Shown here: positions 20,544 through 30,652 of the stretch, piece after piece | Numbering within the stretch: the first letter of the stretch is position 1 | How the letters are laid out: the number at the start of each line of letters is the position of its first letter | NCBI GenBank assembly: GCA_039105265.1 | Contig: JAPFFF010000016.1 | Location: forward strand, 682,001-746,000 | Direction: 5' to 3' | Source of the DNA: Tritrichomonas musculus | Taxonomy: Eukaryota; Parabasalia; Tritrichomonadida; Tritrichomonadidae | DNA length: 64,000 nucleotides | Translations under genes and position numbers: made by a program | The notes under the pieces: model-generated | Databases searched by the model: none | The model's input: only the letters and a program-made list of their open reading frames with translations | What the model was told of the DNA's origin: nothing

Positions 20544-21044
20544 TTATTCAGTAGGCTTAGTTTCACCTTCAGCTGGAGCGGCATCAGCTTCACCTTCTGG
20601 TTTGACATCGTCCAATCCGTCATCATCATTATCAGAACTGCAACTGCTTCCACAGCCATCACCTTCCATGTCTGCTGGATCCCAGTCGAATCCTTGCTTG
20701 TTTTCATCTTCGTCATCAGAACTGTCAACCCATTTGCCCCAGTCGACAGAAACATAATGAAGTTTTACAGTAGTTTTGGCGAGTCTTGGCCACCAGACAG
20801 TCTCATCCTTCTTTTTGAGTGAAATTTCAATTCCTCTTGGACGAACAACATATCTTGATTGTGATGGATCAATTTCTGCGAAAATTTCGAGTTTTTGGTT
20901 ATAGTTTGTTTCTTTGTTAGAACTTTGTCCAGTATATGTAAAAGAATTGCTATCAATCTGAACAGCAGATCCGATAGAGTCATGTACATTAATTGTAACA
21001 AGAACTACATCTTTGCGTTGGGCCCATACGATTGGTGCTGACAT
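20544..21044 (-). CDS. p23: p23/Sba1-type Hsp90 co-chaperone (CS domain)
   Basis: 166 residues, ATG at 21044. The CS beta-sandwich covers about residues 1-110: IVWAQRKDVVLVTINV, IEISLKKKDETVWWPRL and KLHYVSVDWGKWVDSSDDED. The WPRL-x-K and VDWGKW-DSSDDED blocks are the diagnostic p23 signature. The rest is an acidic, disordered tail (Asp/Glu with a GCGSSCSS patch), as in p23, where the tail restrains client aggregation. It binds the N-domain of ATP-bound Hsp90 in the cytosol and slows ATP hydrolysis. Length is close to the family norm of about 160-220 residues. It stands alone, read leftwards. Confidence 0.9.
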   Translation of the reverse strand: MSAPIVWAQRKDVVLVTINVHDSIGSAVQIDSNSFTYTGQSSNKETNYNQKLEIFAEIDPSQSRYVVRPRGIEISLKKKDETVWWPRLAKTTVKLHYVSVDWGKWVDSSDDEDENKQGFDWDPADMEGDGCGSSCSSDNDDDGLDDVKPEGEADAAPAEGETKPTE

Positions 21045-21372
21045 TTTGTTTTTATTAAAATGAAGTCGATTTAATTCTTAAGTGGCCGGTTACTTATCAG
21101 TAGGTTTTAAATTGAAAATTTATTTGTTCGTTTTTTCAGAATTCCATCTTTATTAATTCAAAATAATTTGACCAATTGGTGTAAAAATAGCCAATTGTTT
21201 GGAAAAATTTTTTTTTAATTAATTTCATATGTTCATATTTTCAAATATAAATACTTTTTCTTCTTTTGAATAAAATAAATTTTTAAGTTATAACGTATTA
21301 ATTTAAAGTTATCAAAATATGCAAAAAAAAGTTAACCATTTTTTTTTTTAAACTTTATTAATTTTTGTGAAA
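21045..21372. other. Intergenic, nothing recognised
   Basis: AT-rich, with one clearly unusual stretch near the p23 start (TTAAGTGGCCGGTTACTTATC) but no gene. Confidence 0.35.
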
Positions 21373-22320
21373 TTAATGAGCTGCATTACTTAATAATGCT
21401 TTGATTTCTTCATTACTAGTCAATTCAATTGGGGTTTTTCATAAAATTTTCATAATTACCATTAGATTACTAAAATTGTAATTTGGCTATCTTTTGCATT
21501 AATGTTTATTCCCTTTTGACCAATCAAAAGCTTAATGATTTCTATGTTTTCTTTTTCAACTGCAATATGCAATGCTGATTTATTAATTTGTTGATTGAAA
21601 CTTCATTTCAACATCTTAAAAAAGAAACTTCATGAAAATTTCAATGATTTTGAATTAAATTCAAATTTTGAGTTTTTGAATTGGATGAAAAAGTTTAATT
21701 TTTTGAATTTTATTCAATATTAAAAAGTTGAAATTCTCGAATAAAAATAATTCTTTTTTAATTCTATTACAAAATTTGATTTTTTAACATTATTTAAAAA
21801 ATAAATTTTGAAATTATGTTTGAAATAAAAAAGATTTGAATTTGATTAAAAATATTTTTTTTGAAATTAATGTGGAATTGACATCGATATCTGATCTTGA
21901 TAATAAAAGTTTAACAATTTCAGGAATTCCTTTCTGAACAGCTACGACCAATGCTGTCTTATAAAAATAGTCATCAAAATTTGATTGAATTTTTTATTTT
22001 GAAATTATATTGAAAAAGCTGACAATGAAATCAAATGAAAAAATCCGAAATCAAATTTCATTAAAACAGAATTAATAAGTAATTAAATTAGAAAAACATT
22101 TTTATTTAAGAATTCCATTAAAATACACTTGAAATTGAATTAAAGACAAATTTTTATTTTGAATTTTATGAAAAATTTTAATTTTTTTTGAAATTAAATA
22201 AAAAAACGCTTTTATTTTAAAATTAATAATGCATTTACATCGATTTCTGATCTTGATAACAATAGTTGAACAATTTCTATATTTCCTTTTTCAACAGCAA
22301 TTAAGAATGAAGTCTTATAA
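21373..22320 (-). pseudogene. Split ankyrin tail of locus 1: three single ankyrin units and a terminal cap
   Basis: Read leftwards, separate ankyrin units lie at about 22222-22320 (KTSFLIAVEKGNIEIVQLLL), 21866-21964 (KTALVVAVQKGIPEIVKLLL) and 21480-21585 (KSALHIAVEKENIEIIKLLI). They are followed by a cap at 21373-21441 (KTPIELTSNEEIKALLSNAAH) that ends in TAA. AT-rich spacers of roughly 40-300 bp separate them, with stops in every frame and no obvious GT-AG pair. Each unit resumes with the K-T/S-A/S-L/F of the ankyrin helix and stops after the D-V-N turn. This is the natural continuation of the DUF3447 gene at 22610-23758. It is either unusually split or a decayed tail. Confidence 0.6.
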
Positions 22321-22609
22321 AACAAAATTATTCATCAAATTTCATAAACAAAAAAAATTTTTTTTGAATTTCATTTGAAAAATTTTTAATTAGAAAACGT
22401 AATTAAAAAAGAGCAATTTTCAAATTCCATTTAAACAAACATTTGATTTAGAATTTGATAAATAAAAAATACTTGTTTTAAAACACCATTAAAATTCATT
22501 TGATAAGGAATTCTATGAAAAAAAAAAGTTTTTGAAATTATATAAAAAAATTTTTTTTTCAAAAAACTTTTTCAAATTCAATGATTTTGAAACTGTATTC
22601 AAACGATAA

Positions 22610-23758
22610 CTATTTGATAATTGTTGATTTTAAGTTAAGATCACGTGTTTTAAGAAGAAATTCAACAATTGAATAATAATCATACTTGCAGAAAACGCAG
22701 AAAATGTCAAATTCCTGACTACTTTTCTTCTCAAAAATTTTATTGCAAAAATTGTCCAAAATTTGCAAAGCATTTCCGAACTTGTCAGTCAAATAGACAA
22801 AGTTATAAAACTTAAGACATTTTGAGAACAAAGTGACATCTTTTTCACCATGACTTTCAAAGAGGTTTGTTTGAATATAATCGGTTATTTCAAAGTGATG
22901 ACACCTCAATGATTCGACAAGACAATCGAAGTCAGATTGACTTGATTTTTGGCATTTATATTCGCCCAAAAGATAAACAATTTCAGGACAACGACCATGA
23001 ATTGAATAGAGCCATAATGAACTTTTCAATTCAGCACCACTCATATATAAATATTTGAAAATTTGTGAGGAACCGAAAAAAGCCGCATATTCAATTAAAG
23101 TTGGCTGATTTTTACACAAAAATGTGTTAGTTTCAAAAATTGAATTAACAGTTGTATTGAGTGGTAAATTGGATCGTTGGACAAATGTAATGAACTCTTC
23201 AAGAAGATCTTCTCGTATCAATTTACATACAAAAGTGTCATTTTCACCAATTTTCCTTTTTTCTTCATAATTTTCCATTTCTGAGTCTTCTAACCGGATT
23301 GAATCATCAGTGTAGAACTGCTTGAATTCAGTATAAAAATATTGTGGGTAAAAACGAGCTTTATATTGATCATTCGTAATGATCGATTTTAAGGCTTGAC
23401 TTGGTAATAACATCTTTTCTTCAAATAGGAAAAGAAGTAATCGTTTGTTACTTCTGAAAATATTAAAAAGCTCACAATTCGAGTAATATTTTTGAATTTC
23501 ATTTGTGAAATTTTTGAGAATTTGTTCAATTTTATTGAAATAACAGCGTGGACGATGATGTGTAGCAATTTTGGAAATTAAATGAAGAAAACTTTTCAAT
23601 TCATGCTGATTTTCTCTGATTTTTTGTTCATCTAGAAATTGTATTAATTTTTCAAAGTCATTTTCTTGAGTTTCCTCATTTTCAAAGTATTCAAGAAGAT
23701 ACTTTTGAATTTCTCTCATTTTAATTAGATATTCCTTGATAAATGTTTTAGTTTCCAT
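22610..23758 (-). CDS. DUF3447-type ankyrin protein, N-terminal part
   Basis: 382 residues, ATG at 23758, preceded by TGATCAAGC. It is the usual N-terminal helical region of the very large trichomonad DUF3447/ankyrin family: CELFNIFRSNKRLLLFLFEE, KRKIGENDTFVCKLIREDLL, TLIEYAAFFGSSQIFKYLYM and SSLWLYSIHGRCPEIVYLL. Its paralogue at 37663-38877 matches it block for block. The frame ends at residue 382 shortly after EFLLKTRDLNLKS, where intact members would continue directly into canonical ankyrin units. Here those units appear further left, separated by spacers. Ankyrin arrays serve protein binding; the partner is unknown. Confidence 0.75.
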   Translation of the reverse strand: METKTFIKEYLIKMREIQKYLLEYFENEETQENDFEKLIQFLDEQKIRENQHELKSFLHLISKIATHHRPRCYFNKIEQILKNFTNEIQKYYSNCELFNIFRSNKRLLLFLFEEKMLLPSQALKSIITNDQYKARFYPQYFYTEFKQFYTDDSIRLEDSEMENYEEKRKIGENDTFVCKLIREDLLEEFITFVQRSNLPLNTTVNSIFETNTFLCKNQPTLIEYAAFFGSSQIFKYLYMSGAELKSSLWLYSIHGRCPEIVYLLGEYKCQKSSQSDFDCLVESLRCHHFEITDYIQTNLFESHGEKDVTLFSKCLKFYNFVYLTDKFGNALQILDNFCNKIFEKKSSQEFDIFCVFCKYDYYSIVEFLLKTRDLNLKSTIIK

Positions 23759-24777
23759 TGCTTGATCAGAATAATGTTAATTGATCATATTTACATCCAA
23801 AAATGTAAAAAATTCTATTTTTTAACTTTTTTTGAAAAAAGAAATATAATTATTATTTATATTTACTTTAATAAAAAATTTAAAAATCATAAAACCAAGC
23901 ATATAATCTGGAACAAAAGAAGATATCATGAAAATAAAAAATCCGAAAAAATTAATAAAACTTTTTGATAAAAACTTTTGATGGTTAAAACCGCTCCTCC
24001 TCTTTTTTTACAAACTACTTTTAATAGGCCATTCAGCAGTACACTTGATGCATTATCAGATGGGCATGCTTTTTATCATTTTACTTAAACAGATAAAAAA
24101 TATCTATTTTTTTTTCTTTTAAGTTTTTGAAAATTAAATATATCAATACATCGATCTTGTCCTCACTACTCTATATAATGCTTCCAATCTGCGAATAAAA
24201 TTATGATTATATATATAAAAAAAAATTACTTTTCAGCATTACGTGAAATGTGAAAATTCAATGAGTAATTGAATGAAAATGACAATTTCTCTTGTTTAAA
24301 AATAATTTTTATTGAAAATTATTATTGCACTACAAACAATATGTGCAATCCCATCTTGAGTTTAAAGAAAAGCAATTAAGTATCTTCTATATTTTTCTTA
24401 TTGCACTATATTTGTAAATTTATATGAATTTAATAGCATAAAATTGTTGATACGTTACATATGATACCTCTGAATCAAATATTATTAATTCCAATTTTTT
24501 TTTCATGAAGGAGCTCATGTAAACTCTCAATTTTTCATATTAATTCAACAAATTTCTCAATATTTTAAATTTTATTATTAAATATAATAAGTACAAAATG
24601 TTTAGAAACTAATATTAATAAATATATTTCAATATAATATCAAAATATTTAAAATTGATCAACTTTATTCTCGGAAACAGAAATCGGAATACTTTCCATC
24701 CTTCTCAAAAAGTTAAAATTTTGTGACTTGGCCTGTCCAAAATTTTGTAAAAATTTAACATTCAATCATTTTTAATA
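23759..24777. other. Intergenic region between divergent genes
   Basis: About 1.0 kb, AT-rich, separating the leftward ankyrin gene from the rightward gene at 24778. No repeat pairing or RNA-like island is seen. TTCAATCATTTTTAATA directly before the ATG at 24778 looks like an Inr-type start. Confidence 0.45.
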
Positions 24778-25269
24778 ATGAAATCCAAATATCGTTGCCC
24801 CTCTAAATGGAATAATATCATAGTAATAGATGATGCTGGCTCTGTGGTTGAGCGATTTGAGGTTGATGAACTTGGCAAGCTAAAAACCAAGTTAAAAACA
24901 CAAATGCGTAGGAAAATTCATGAAGGACGACAAGCAAAGAGAACAAACGATCATCAAAAAGCATCAATACCAAAAGCCAATGACGAAACAGTTATTACTA
25001 GCACAGACGCAGCTAGTATTGAAAGTCATACTTTTGATCTCGGTGGTTTACATGATCCAGTTTATCCAAAGTTTAGCTTCTTTCAAGAATTTTCAAATAC
25101 AACAAATGAAATAAGTAATAATAATTCAAATGAAATAAATGAGATAAATCTATTAAATGAATCAAATGATTTTATAGAATATAATGAAATAAATAATCCA
25201 ATGTTTTTAAATGAATCAGAAAATTTATATGATCTCAATATGGGCGATATAGCATTCATAGATTTTTAA
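24778..25269 (+). CDS. Unknown small protein, basic middle and Asn/Glu-rich tail
   Basis: 163 residues, ATG at 24778, stop TAA. The N-terminal 60 residues (SKWNNIIVIDDAGSVVERFE, then a Lys/Arg-rich stretch KLKTKLKTQMRRKIHEGRQ) could be a small nucleic-acid-binding or helical module. The middle has GGLHDPVYPKFSFFQEFS, an aromatic patch. The tail is Asn/Glu-rich with hydrophobics at intervals, resembling an acidic activation tail. I do not recognise the family. No signal peptide or membrane segment. It is convergent with the small acidic gene at 25479-25904. Confidence 0.55.
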   Translation: MKSKYRCPSKWNNIIVIDDAGSVVERFEVDELGKLKTKLKTQMRRKIHEGRQAKRTNDHQKASIPKANDETVITSTDAASIESHTFDLGGLHDPVYPKFSFFQEFSNTTNEISNNNSNEINEINLLNESNDFIEYNEINNPMFLNESENLYDLNMGDIAFIDF

Positions 25270-25478
25270 ATTATATCGTTCATATTATAAAAAAAGAAAG
25301 TTACCTTTTTAATTAGTCTTATTATAAGACTCTTATAAATAAAAAGATATTTCTTTTCCACTTTCTGGGAATAGTTTTTACTGAAAAATATATATAATAA
25401 TATAATCTTTTAAAAGTATCGAAAAAATTATTTTTATTAATGATTTAAAGCCTGTAAATAAAAATTTTTGGTAAGTAA

Positions 25479-25904
25479 TTAAGCATAGGTGTTCTCTTCT
25501 GCACATTCTGTGTTATTCATAACGTTTGAAATTATTTTGCTTATTTTTTTGCTTGAATATGATTTTGCTTCTTTTTGTTTGCTTTCAATTAATTCCATAT
25601 TTGCAACTTTGTCTTCTTCTCCTTTATCATCATTATCATTAGAGAATTCAAAGTAGTTTTTAAAATCTTCAGATATGATTATTTTATCATCTTTGCTTTC
25701 ATTATTGATCTTATCTTTATCAATATTATTTATATTTACTTTTATTGCTTTTGTTGAATCAATTATGCTTGAATCATCATTGATTTCATTGATGGAATCA
25801 TCTGTTATAATATTTCCAAGAACTGTTGGGAATGAATCTAAATCATCATATATATTTGGAAATCCTTTCAACATTAATATATCATTTATTTCACATTGCA
25901 TCAT
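25479..25904 (-). CDS. Small acidic protein, KGFPN-YDDLDSFP family, copy 1
   Basis: 141 residues, with tandem ATGs at 25904 and 25901. The first 35 residues carry a conserved block, MLKGFPNIYDDLDSFPTVLG then NIITDDSINEI, shared with the gene at 29902-30279. The remainder is rich in Asp, Asn, Ile and Lys, disordered and poorly conserved. The conserved head is short, like a docking or degradation motif, and the acidic tail could be an effector region. No known domain recognised. The two copies are in opposite orientation, 4 kb apart, and flank a transposon nest and a BTB gene. Confidence 0.6.
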   Translation of the reverse strand: MMQCEINDILMLKGFPNIYDDLDSFPTVLGNIITDDSINEINDDSSIIDSTKAIKVNINNIDKDKINNESKDDKIIISEDFKNYFEFSNDNDDKGEEDKVANMELIESKQKEAKSYSSKKISKIISNVMNNTECAEENTYA

Positions 25905-26322
25905 TTGAGCTACTTTAGATAAAAATGAACTAAAATTATTAAAAATTTTTTAAAAATTTAATTTTCAAAGCCAAAAATTTTTCAAAAAAACTTTTTGATA
26001 AAAAAAATTCAATTTGTCAAAATCTTAAGATTGAGAATATAAAAATCAAATCAAATGAAAATTTGATTTTAATTCCTTTATTTCTTCAAAGCGCTGAATA
26101 AATCCAATGATAAAGGAGAAGAAGACAAATTGGAAATATTAACAACTTTTTCTATGTTCTTTCCCAAATAAAAAGGTAATTTCTGAGTTCATTCAAAATA
26201 TTGAGCAATTTTTCCACAAATTTATTCAATATCATATTTTTGTTAAAGCCATTTCCCCAATTATTAGATTATCAAGATTATAATGAAAAATATATATTTG
26301 ATTTTAGACTTCAATTTGGTGG

Positions 26323-26500
26323 TATTTTAGGTTGGAAATGATCTGTATTAAAGCAGATTATAGCCCTATATAACCAGTATCAATCAAAAAGACAGCACAT
26401 TTCCTTTCAAAAAGATCAGATGAAAAAAAAAAGTCATTGACCATTTAAAGCCTAGTATTTGATGAAATTAAAATATAGTTATCAAATACTAGGCCTTAAC
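26323..26500. repeat. Dispersed repeat copy A (inverse of copy at 39175-39335)
   Basis: The block TTGGTGGTATTTTAGGTTGG, then CAGTATCAATCAAAAAGACA, CTTTCAAAAAGATCAGATG and GTCATTGACC matches the reverse complement of 39175-39335 in order and spacing. Copy A has about 29 extra bases after GGAAATGATCTG. The right end is a strong hairpin at 26447-26497 (AAAGCCTAGTATTTGAT against ATCAAATACTAGGCCTT). Probably a non-autonomous transposon family. Confidence 0.65.
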
Positions 26501-26762
26501 AAGTCGAAATATTGCATAATAAAAAGTTTATTTTTGATCTTTGTTGTTGTCATGTTGTTAAAATTTTATATTTTTTCACAATAATTAAAAAGGAGTTGAG
26601 ATAATAAGTTAATGTTTTATATTTTATTTAATTATATTTATTTTTTAATTAATTTATTTGCAATAATTTTAATTTTTATAAGCATATTAACTAAGATATT
26701 ATAGATCCAAAAAAGACTAAATAGTTTATCAAATTTTAGAGAGATTTGAAAATTTTCTATTA

Positions 26763-28186
26763 GAGAACCGCGAGAAAGTTTTTACTTATCAATATAAATT
26801 ATTTATATTTAAAATTGTTATAATTATATTTAAAAAATGGTTTTATTAAAAAAACTTTTTTATTTCGAAAAAACTTAGTTTTTCAAAAAATCCAAACATT
26901 TTATGAAATCACATTGATTTTTTTGACTGAAGAGTATCATTTATTTAATATAAAAATAATTTTATCCTTCTTTGTTGAAAAGTAAGAATCTTAAAAATAT
27001 AAATTTAAAATTTAAATATTATAATAAGGATTAATATAAAAAATAAAAGTATAAATGCTTTTATTTTTTGAGATATATTTATTTTTTACTTTTTTCGAAA
27101 AACCATAGTTTTTAGAGGTGAGGCTGCGAAAATTTTTGGTATTTTTTAATAATATTAATACATATTATTTTATTCCAGAATTAAATGCTATTTATGATAA
27201 TTTCACTAATATTTTTTTCAGATTTTTAGCTATAAATCTATTTTTAAAATTGAATAGCATCTATCTTATTATAATTTCAATTTTATCTTAATAAAAAAAT
27301 TCTATTTACTCAAAATAATAAATAATTTAATTATCAATATTTAATATATAGATGTGAATATAATATTAAAATCTTCGACTAAGAATTATAAATCAAATAA
27401 TGATTTTTTATGATTTAACTAACTATAATCATATTATAAGCATGATTTTTTTGGTAAATTATTGATAAATATTAAAATAAATACTTATTGTGATGTTGAT
27501 ACCAAAATAAAAACAAATGAAATTATTTAGATATTTGTGAAGTTTACATCATTAACGTATATAGAATTATATTCAATATTAAACCTCAATCCTAGCTAAA
27601 ATTGTAAAAAATTTTTAAAAAATATTTTGATATGTTTGCCAGCACCAGATAAGTTAAGAGATAAACTATAGTCATCCCTTTGGTCTTTAATATAGAAGAA
27701 AATTTCTCTTTAAATTGAAAAATATTTTTTTGAATTTTGACCAAAAACGCATTCATTGAATAGCTTTCTTATTAAAAAATAGAGATCATCTATATACAAA
27801 TGCAATTTAATGGTTGAAAAGAAAAAATAATGACGAATATATGAATTATGACATTTTGAAATATCAATACAATTTCAATTTATTTTGATTAAATCTGAAA
27901 AAAAGTATATGATATGAAAAGGTAACAGCACCATAATACTATATTTTTAATTTATTTTTAATTTTGTTGATTATTATTCCTAAAAAAGTTCATTTAAAAT
28001 TTCGCAGTCTCACCTCTTAGTTTTTTTGAAATGTCTCTCTTTTTGCTGCAAAACGAGTTATTTGTTAAATTTTAGATTTTAATGAATATATATATTTTAT
28101 TCCTAAAAATTCCCTTAAAAAAAATGAGTGTCTTATTGAAAAAAAGTCAGTTATATCAATAAGTAAAAAGATTTTCCGCGGTTCCC
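26763..28186. mobile_element. TA-flanked TIR element, interrupted by a second element
   Basis: Outer inverted ends GAGAACCGCGAGAAAGTTTT and its counterpart ending CGCGGTTCCC pair over about 35 bp (through ACTTATCAATATA). They are flanked by TA at 26761-26762 and 28187-28188. Removing the nested insertion at 27114-28017 and one copy of its TSD leaves about 512 bp, a typical MITE size. No transposase frame is seen. Its right end lies only 26 bp before the BTB gene start, so it forms part of that promoter region. Confidence 0.7.
27114..28017. mobile_element. hAT-like non-autonomous element, 904 bp, nested
   Basis: Inverted ends AGAGGTGAGGCTGCGAAA / TTTCGCAGTCTCACCTCT (one mismatch) are bounded by the exact 8-bp repeat TAGTTTTT (27106-27113 and 28018-28025). 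It sits inside the older TA-flanked element. The interior is AT-rich without a coding frame. Confidence 0.75.
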
Positions 28187-28212
28187 TATTATAAAGAAAA
28201 AACAAATAAAAA

Positions 28213-29664
28213 ATGAGTTTCTCATTCGAACTTTCGACAAAAAATTTCAAAGAAGCATCAAAAATTAATGGTAATGACGAATTTAATTTCATAATTGGAG
28301 AGAAACGATTTTCATGCCATAAATTTGTTGCAGCTTTTATTTCTCCTCGTGTTTGTAAAATGCTTCTTTCAGATCCTACGATCGATGAACTTTATATTTC
28401 TAAAGATAATGCAGGAAAATTACACGGAGAACGTAAGATCGAATATTATATTCAAAGTTTAATCAAAGGTGAGCAAATTTATATTTCGCCTGAAGACCTT
28501 AAAAAGATGATTTGTGAAATTGATACCAGCCTAAAAAATGATGACGAATCTCAACTTTCCAAAACAACAATCTACGATCTGATCAATCTCATTGAGAAAC
28601 TTGACAACAAAGAGCTCAAGCAAGAATTCTACACGACACTTTTTGACAACATTATCAAAGACGATAAAAGCAATAATAGTGGAGCCCAACTAGAATCATT
28701 AGAGTCGCTTTTTAAATTACAAAAAATAATCAATAAAATTGACAAAGAAAAAGGCGAAAAAGAAGAAGAAATGTGCAACTTTTTGAGTGGCAAGTACAAT
28801 GATATCATTGATTCAATTAGCAGCCGTTTATATGAGTTTGATATTGAAAGGATTAAGAAAATTGATTTCCATATTTTGAAGGATCTTTTGCTATCTGAAA
28901 AACTGGTTGCTGAGAGCGAGGACAGCCTGCTCGACGTCTTGCTGTTCCATCACTCGATGAGGAAGAATGGACACGACAATTGCTTCGAGTACGTCCGTTT
29001 TGAATACTTGAGTACCGAAAGCATTGAAAATTTTTTGAATGAAATTGAATACGATGAAGTGACACCTTCACTTTTTGAGAGCATTTCAAAGCGTCTGATT
29101 CTTGCTGTTGAGCCAAAAACTGAAAATAACCGTCAAAAAACATCATCTAATATTTTCAAATATGACAAGCAGCACGAGTTTAATGGAATTTTCAAGCATT
29201 TGACAGACATTACTAATGGCAACATTCACAGTAATAAAACCATTGAAATCACGTGCTCTAGACTCTGCTGTGGATCATTTGATGCTCTTGTTGATTTCAA
29301 TAATTCAAATGGATATGCTCACCTTGGTAGTTCACCATCGCCAAGATGGATTCAGATTGATTTCAAAACGAGAAACATTCAATTATACTCTTACCTGATC
29401 AAATCCAATGACAGCAGTGGCGGATGCAGAGCATTGAGGAGTTGGAAAGTCGAGATATCGGAAGATGGACAAAAGTGGCAAAAAATTGATGAACAAAATG
29501 AAGTCAATGAATTAAATGGTTATAATAAGACAAAATTATTCGAAGTCAAAGAAACAGCACCGTTTCACTTCATTCGTATTATTTCAGACAAACCGAATTT
29601 TTATAATAATAACGGATTTGCAATTGGCAATATTGAACTTTATGGAAAAATTTTTGGTCAATAG
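28213..29664 (+). CDS. BTB-type protein with C-terminal discoidin (F5/8C) domain
   Basis: 483 residues, ATG at 28213. The N-terminus (FNFIIGEKRFSCHKFVAAFI, then SPRVCKMLLSDPTIDELYIS) is the trichomonad BTB-like fold, followed by a BACK-like helical middle. From about residue 325 the chain has a coagulation factor 5/8 type C / discoidin pattern: FKHLTDITNG, LGSSPSPRWIQIDFKTR, CRALRSWKVEISEDGQKWQ and PFHFIRIISD ending in GNIELYGKIFG. Large families of this architecture occur in trichomonads, where the discoidin end may bind glycans or other ligands and the BTB end assembles oligomers or cullin adaptors. There is no signal peptide, so it is cytosolic. Bases about 28880-29000 are markedly richer in G+C than the rest. 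Confidence 0.85.
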   Translation: MSFSFELSTKNFKEASKINGNDEFNFIIGEKRFSCHKFVAAFISPRVCKMLLSDPTIDELYISKDNAGKLHGERKIEYYIQSLIKGEQIYISPEDLKKMICEIDTSLKNDDESQLSKTTIYDLINLIEKLDNKELKQEFYTTLFDNIIKDDKSNNSGAQLESLESLFKLQKIINKIDKEKGEKEEEMCNFLSGKYNDIIDSISSRLYEFDIERIKKIDFHILKDLLLSEKLVAESEDSLLDVLLFHHSMRKNGHDNCFEYVRFEYLSTESIENFLNEIEYDEVTPSLFESISKRLILAVEPKTENNRQKTSSNIFKYDKQHEFNGIFKHLTDITNGNIHSNKTIEITCSRLCCGSFDALVDFNNSNGYAHLGSSPSPRWIQIDFKTRNIQLYSYLIKSNDSSGGCRALRSWKVEISEDGQKWQKIDEQNEVNELNGYNKTKLFEVKETAPFHFIRIISDKPNFYNNNGFAIGNIELYGKIFGQ

Positions 29665-29901
29665 AATATTATTTCCATTGTGATTAATATTTGAAATTTT
29701 AAATAAAAAAAAAAAAAATCAAGTAGGCATGCCAAAAAATTTTAATTCAAAAATTTATGATTTATCACAAATATTTTGTGACAATGATTTTGTGATTGAA
29801 TTTTATAAATTGAATGTGTTTAAAATTTTGGCGAAAATCTCACAAAATCAGATTTTACACTTTTTTATCAAAAAATATCATTTTTATTTAGAGAACGCAA
29901 A

Positions 29902-30279
29902 ATGCAACAATACCAAATGAACAATATGCTAATGATGAAAGGATTTCCTAACTTATATGATGATTTAGATTCATTTCCATCAGTTCTTGGAAATATTATT
30001 GAAAATGATTCCATTCTTGAAATTCAAAATAACTCTGATATTATGAATCTTACAGAAGAAGACAAAACAGAACAAGAAAACTATGACAAAGATAAAAAAG
30101 AATTCAGAGATATCTTCGAATATGATAACAAAAACAAAGATGATGACGCTCTAAACTCGGATATATTCGAAAATGATCATTGTAAAAACACAAAAAATTG
30201 CAATAAGAATGGACTAGTCAACATCATTAATGATGAAATTAGAATCGTGGAAAAAATTGAAGGATACTCATTTTCATAA
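29902..30279 (+). CDS. Small acidic protein, KGFPN-YDDLDSFP family, copy 2
   Basis: 125 residues, ATG at 29902. The head MMKGFPNLYDDLDSFPSVLG followed by NIIENDSILEI is nearly identical to that of the gene at 25479-25904. The rest is an Asp/Lys/Asn-rich disordered tail that no longer aligns. The conservation restricted to about 35 residues suggests a functional short module under selection. Family not recognised. Confidence 0.6.
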   Translation: MQQYQMNNMLMMKGFPNLYDDLDSFPSVLGNIIENDSILEIQNNSDIMNLTEEDKTEQENYDKDKKEFRDIFEYDNKNKDDDALNSDIFENDHCKNTKNCNKNGLVNIINDEIRIVEKIEGYSFS

Positions 30280-30652
30280 ACAAAGCTATATCTTTATCAT
30301 TAAAATGATAAAATTAGAGGTGAACTTGTTAAATAAAATTTAAATTATTCGATTGAATTATGTTTGTTGTTATTTTTCTGATTTTTTTATAATGTTTTAA
30401 ATAAATTATTTATTTTAATATCAATATTTGGCTGAAAAATCAAAAAACTATTGCCTTTTTTTTAAGATTTTCTAATGCAATTTTTTGATATTTAATGAAA
30501 ATTATCAAAATCAAAGAGTAAGTCTTCGTAAAATAAATAATTAAATGATTTTGTCATATTTATATGGTATATTACTTTCTTTTTTATTTGGATTTTTTTC
30601 AAATTTTTATACGACCAAATATCGATTTAATTGAACAAAGAATGAACTTTGA
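30280..30652. other. Intergenic, nothing recognised
   Basis: AT-rich spacer between two rightward genes. No repeat pairs or RNA-like island. Confidence 0.35.

Noticed and set aside
29729-29920. 63-codon frame just upstream of the second KGFPN gene
   Set aside because: Low-complexity composition, overlaps the better supported gene in another frame and has no paralogue at the first copy.
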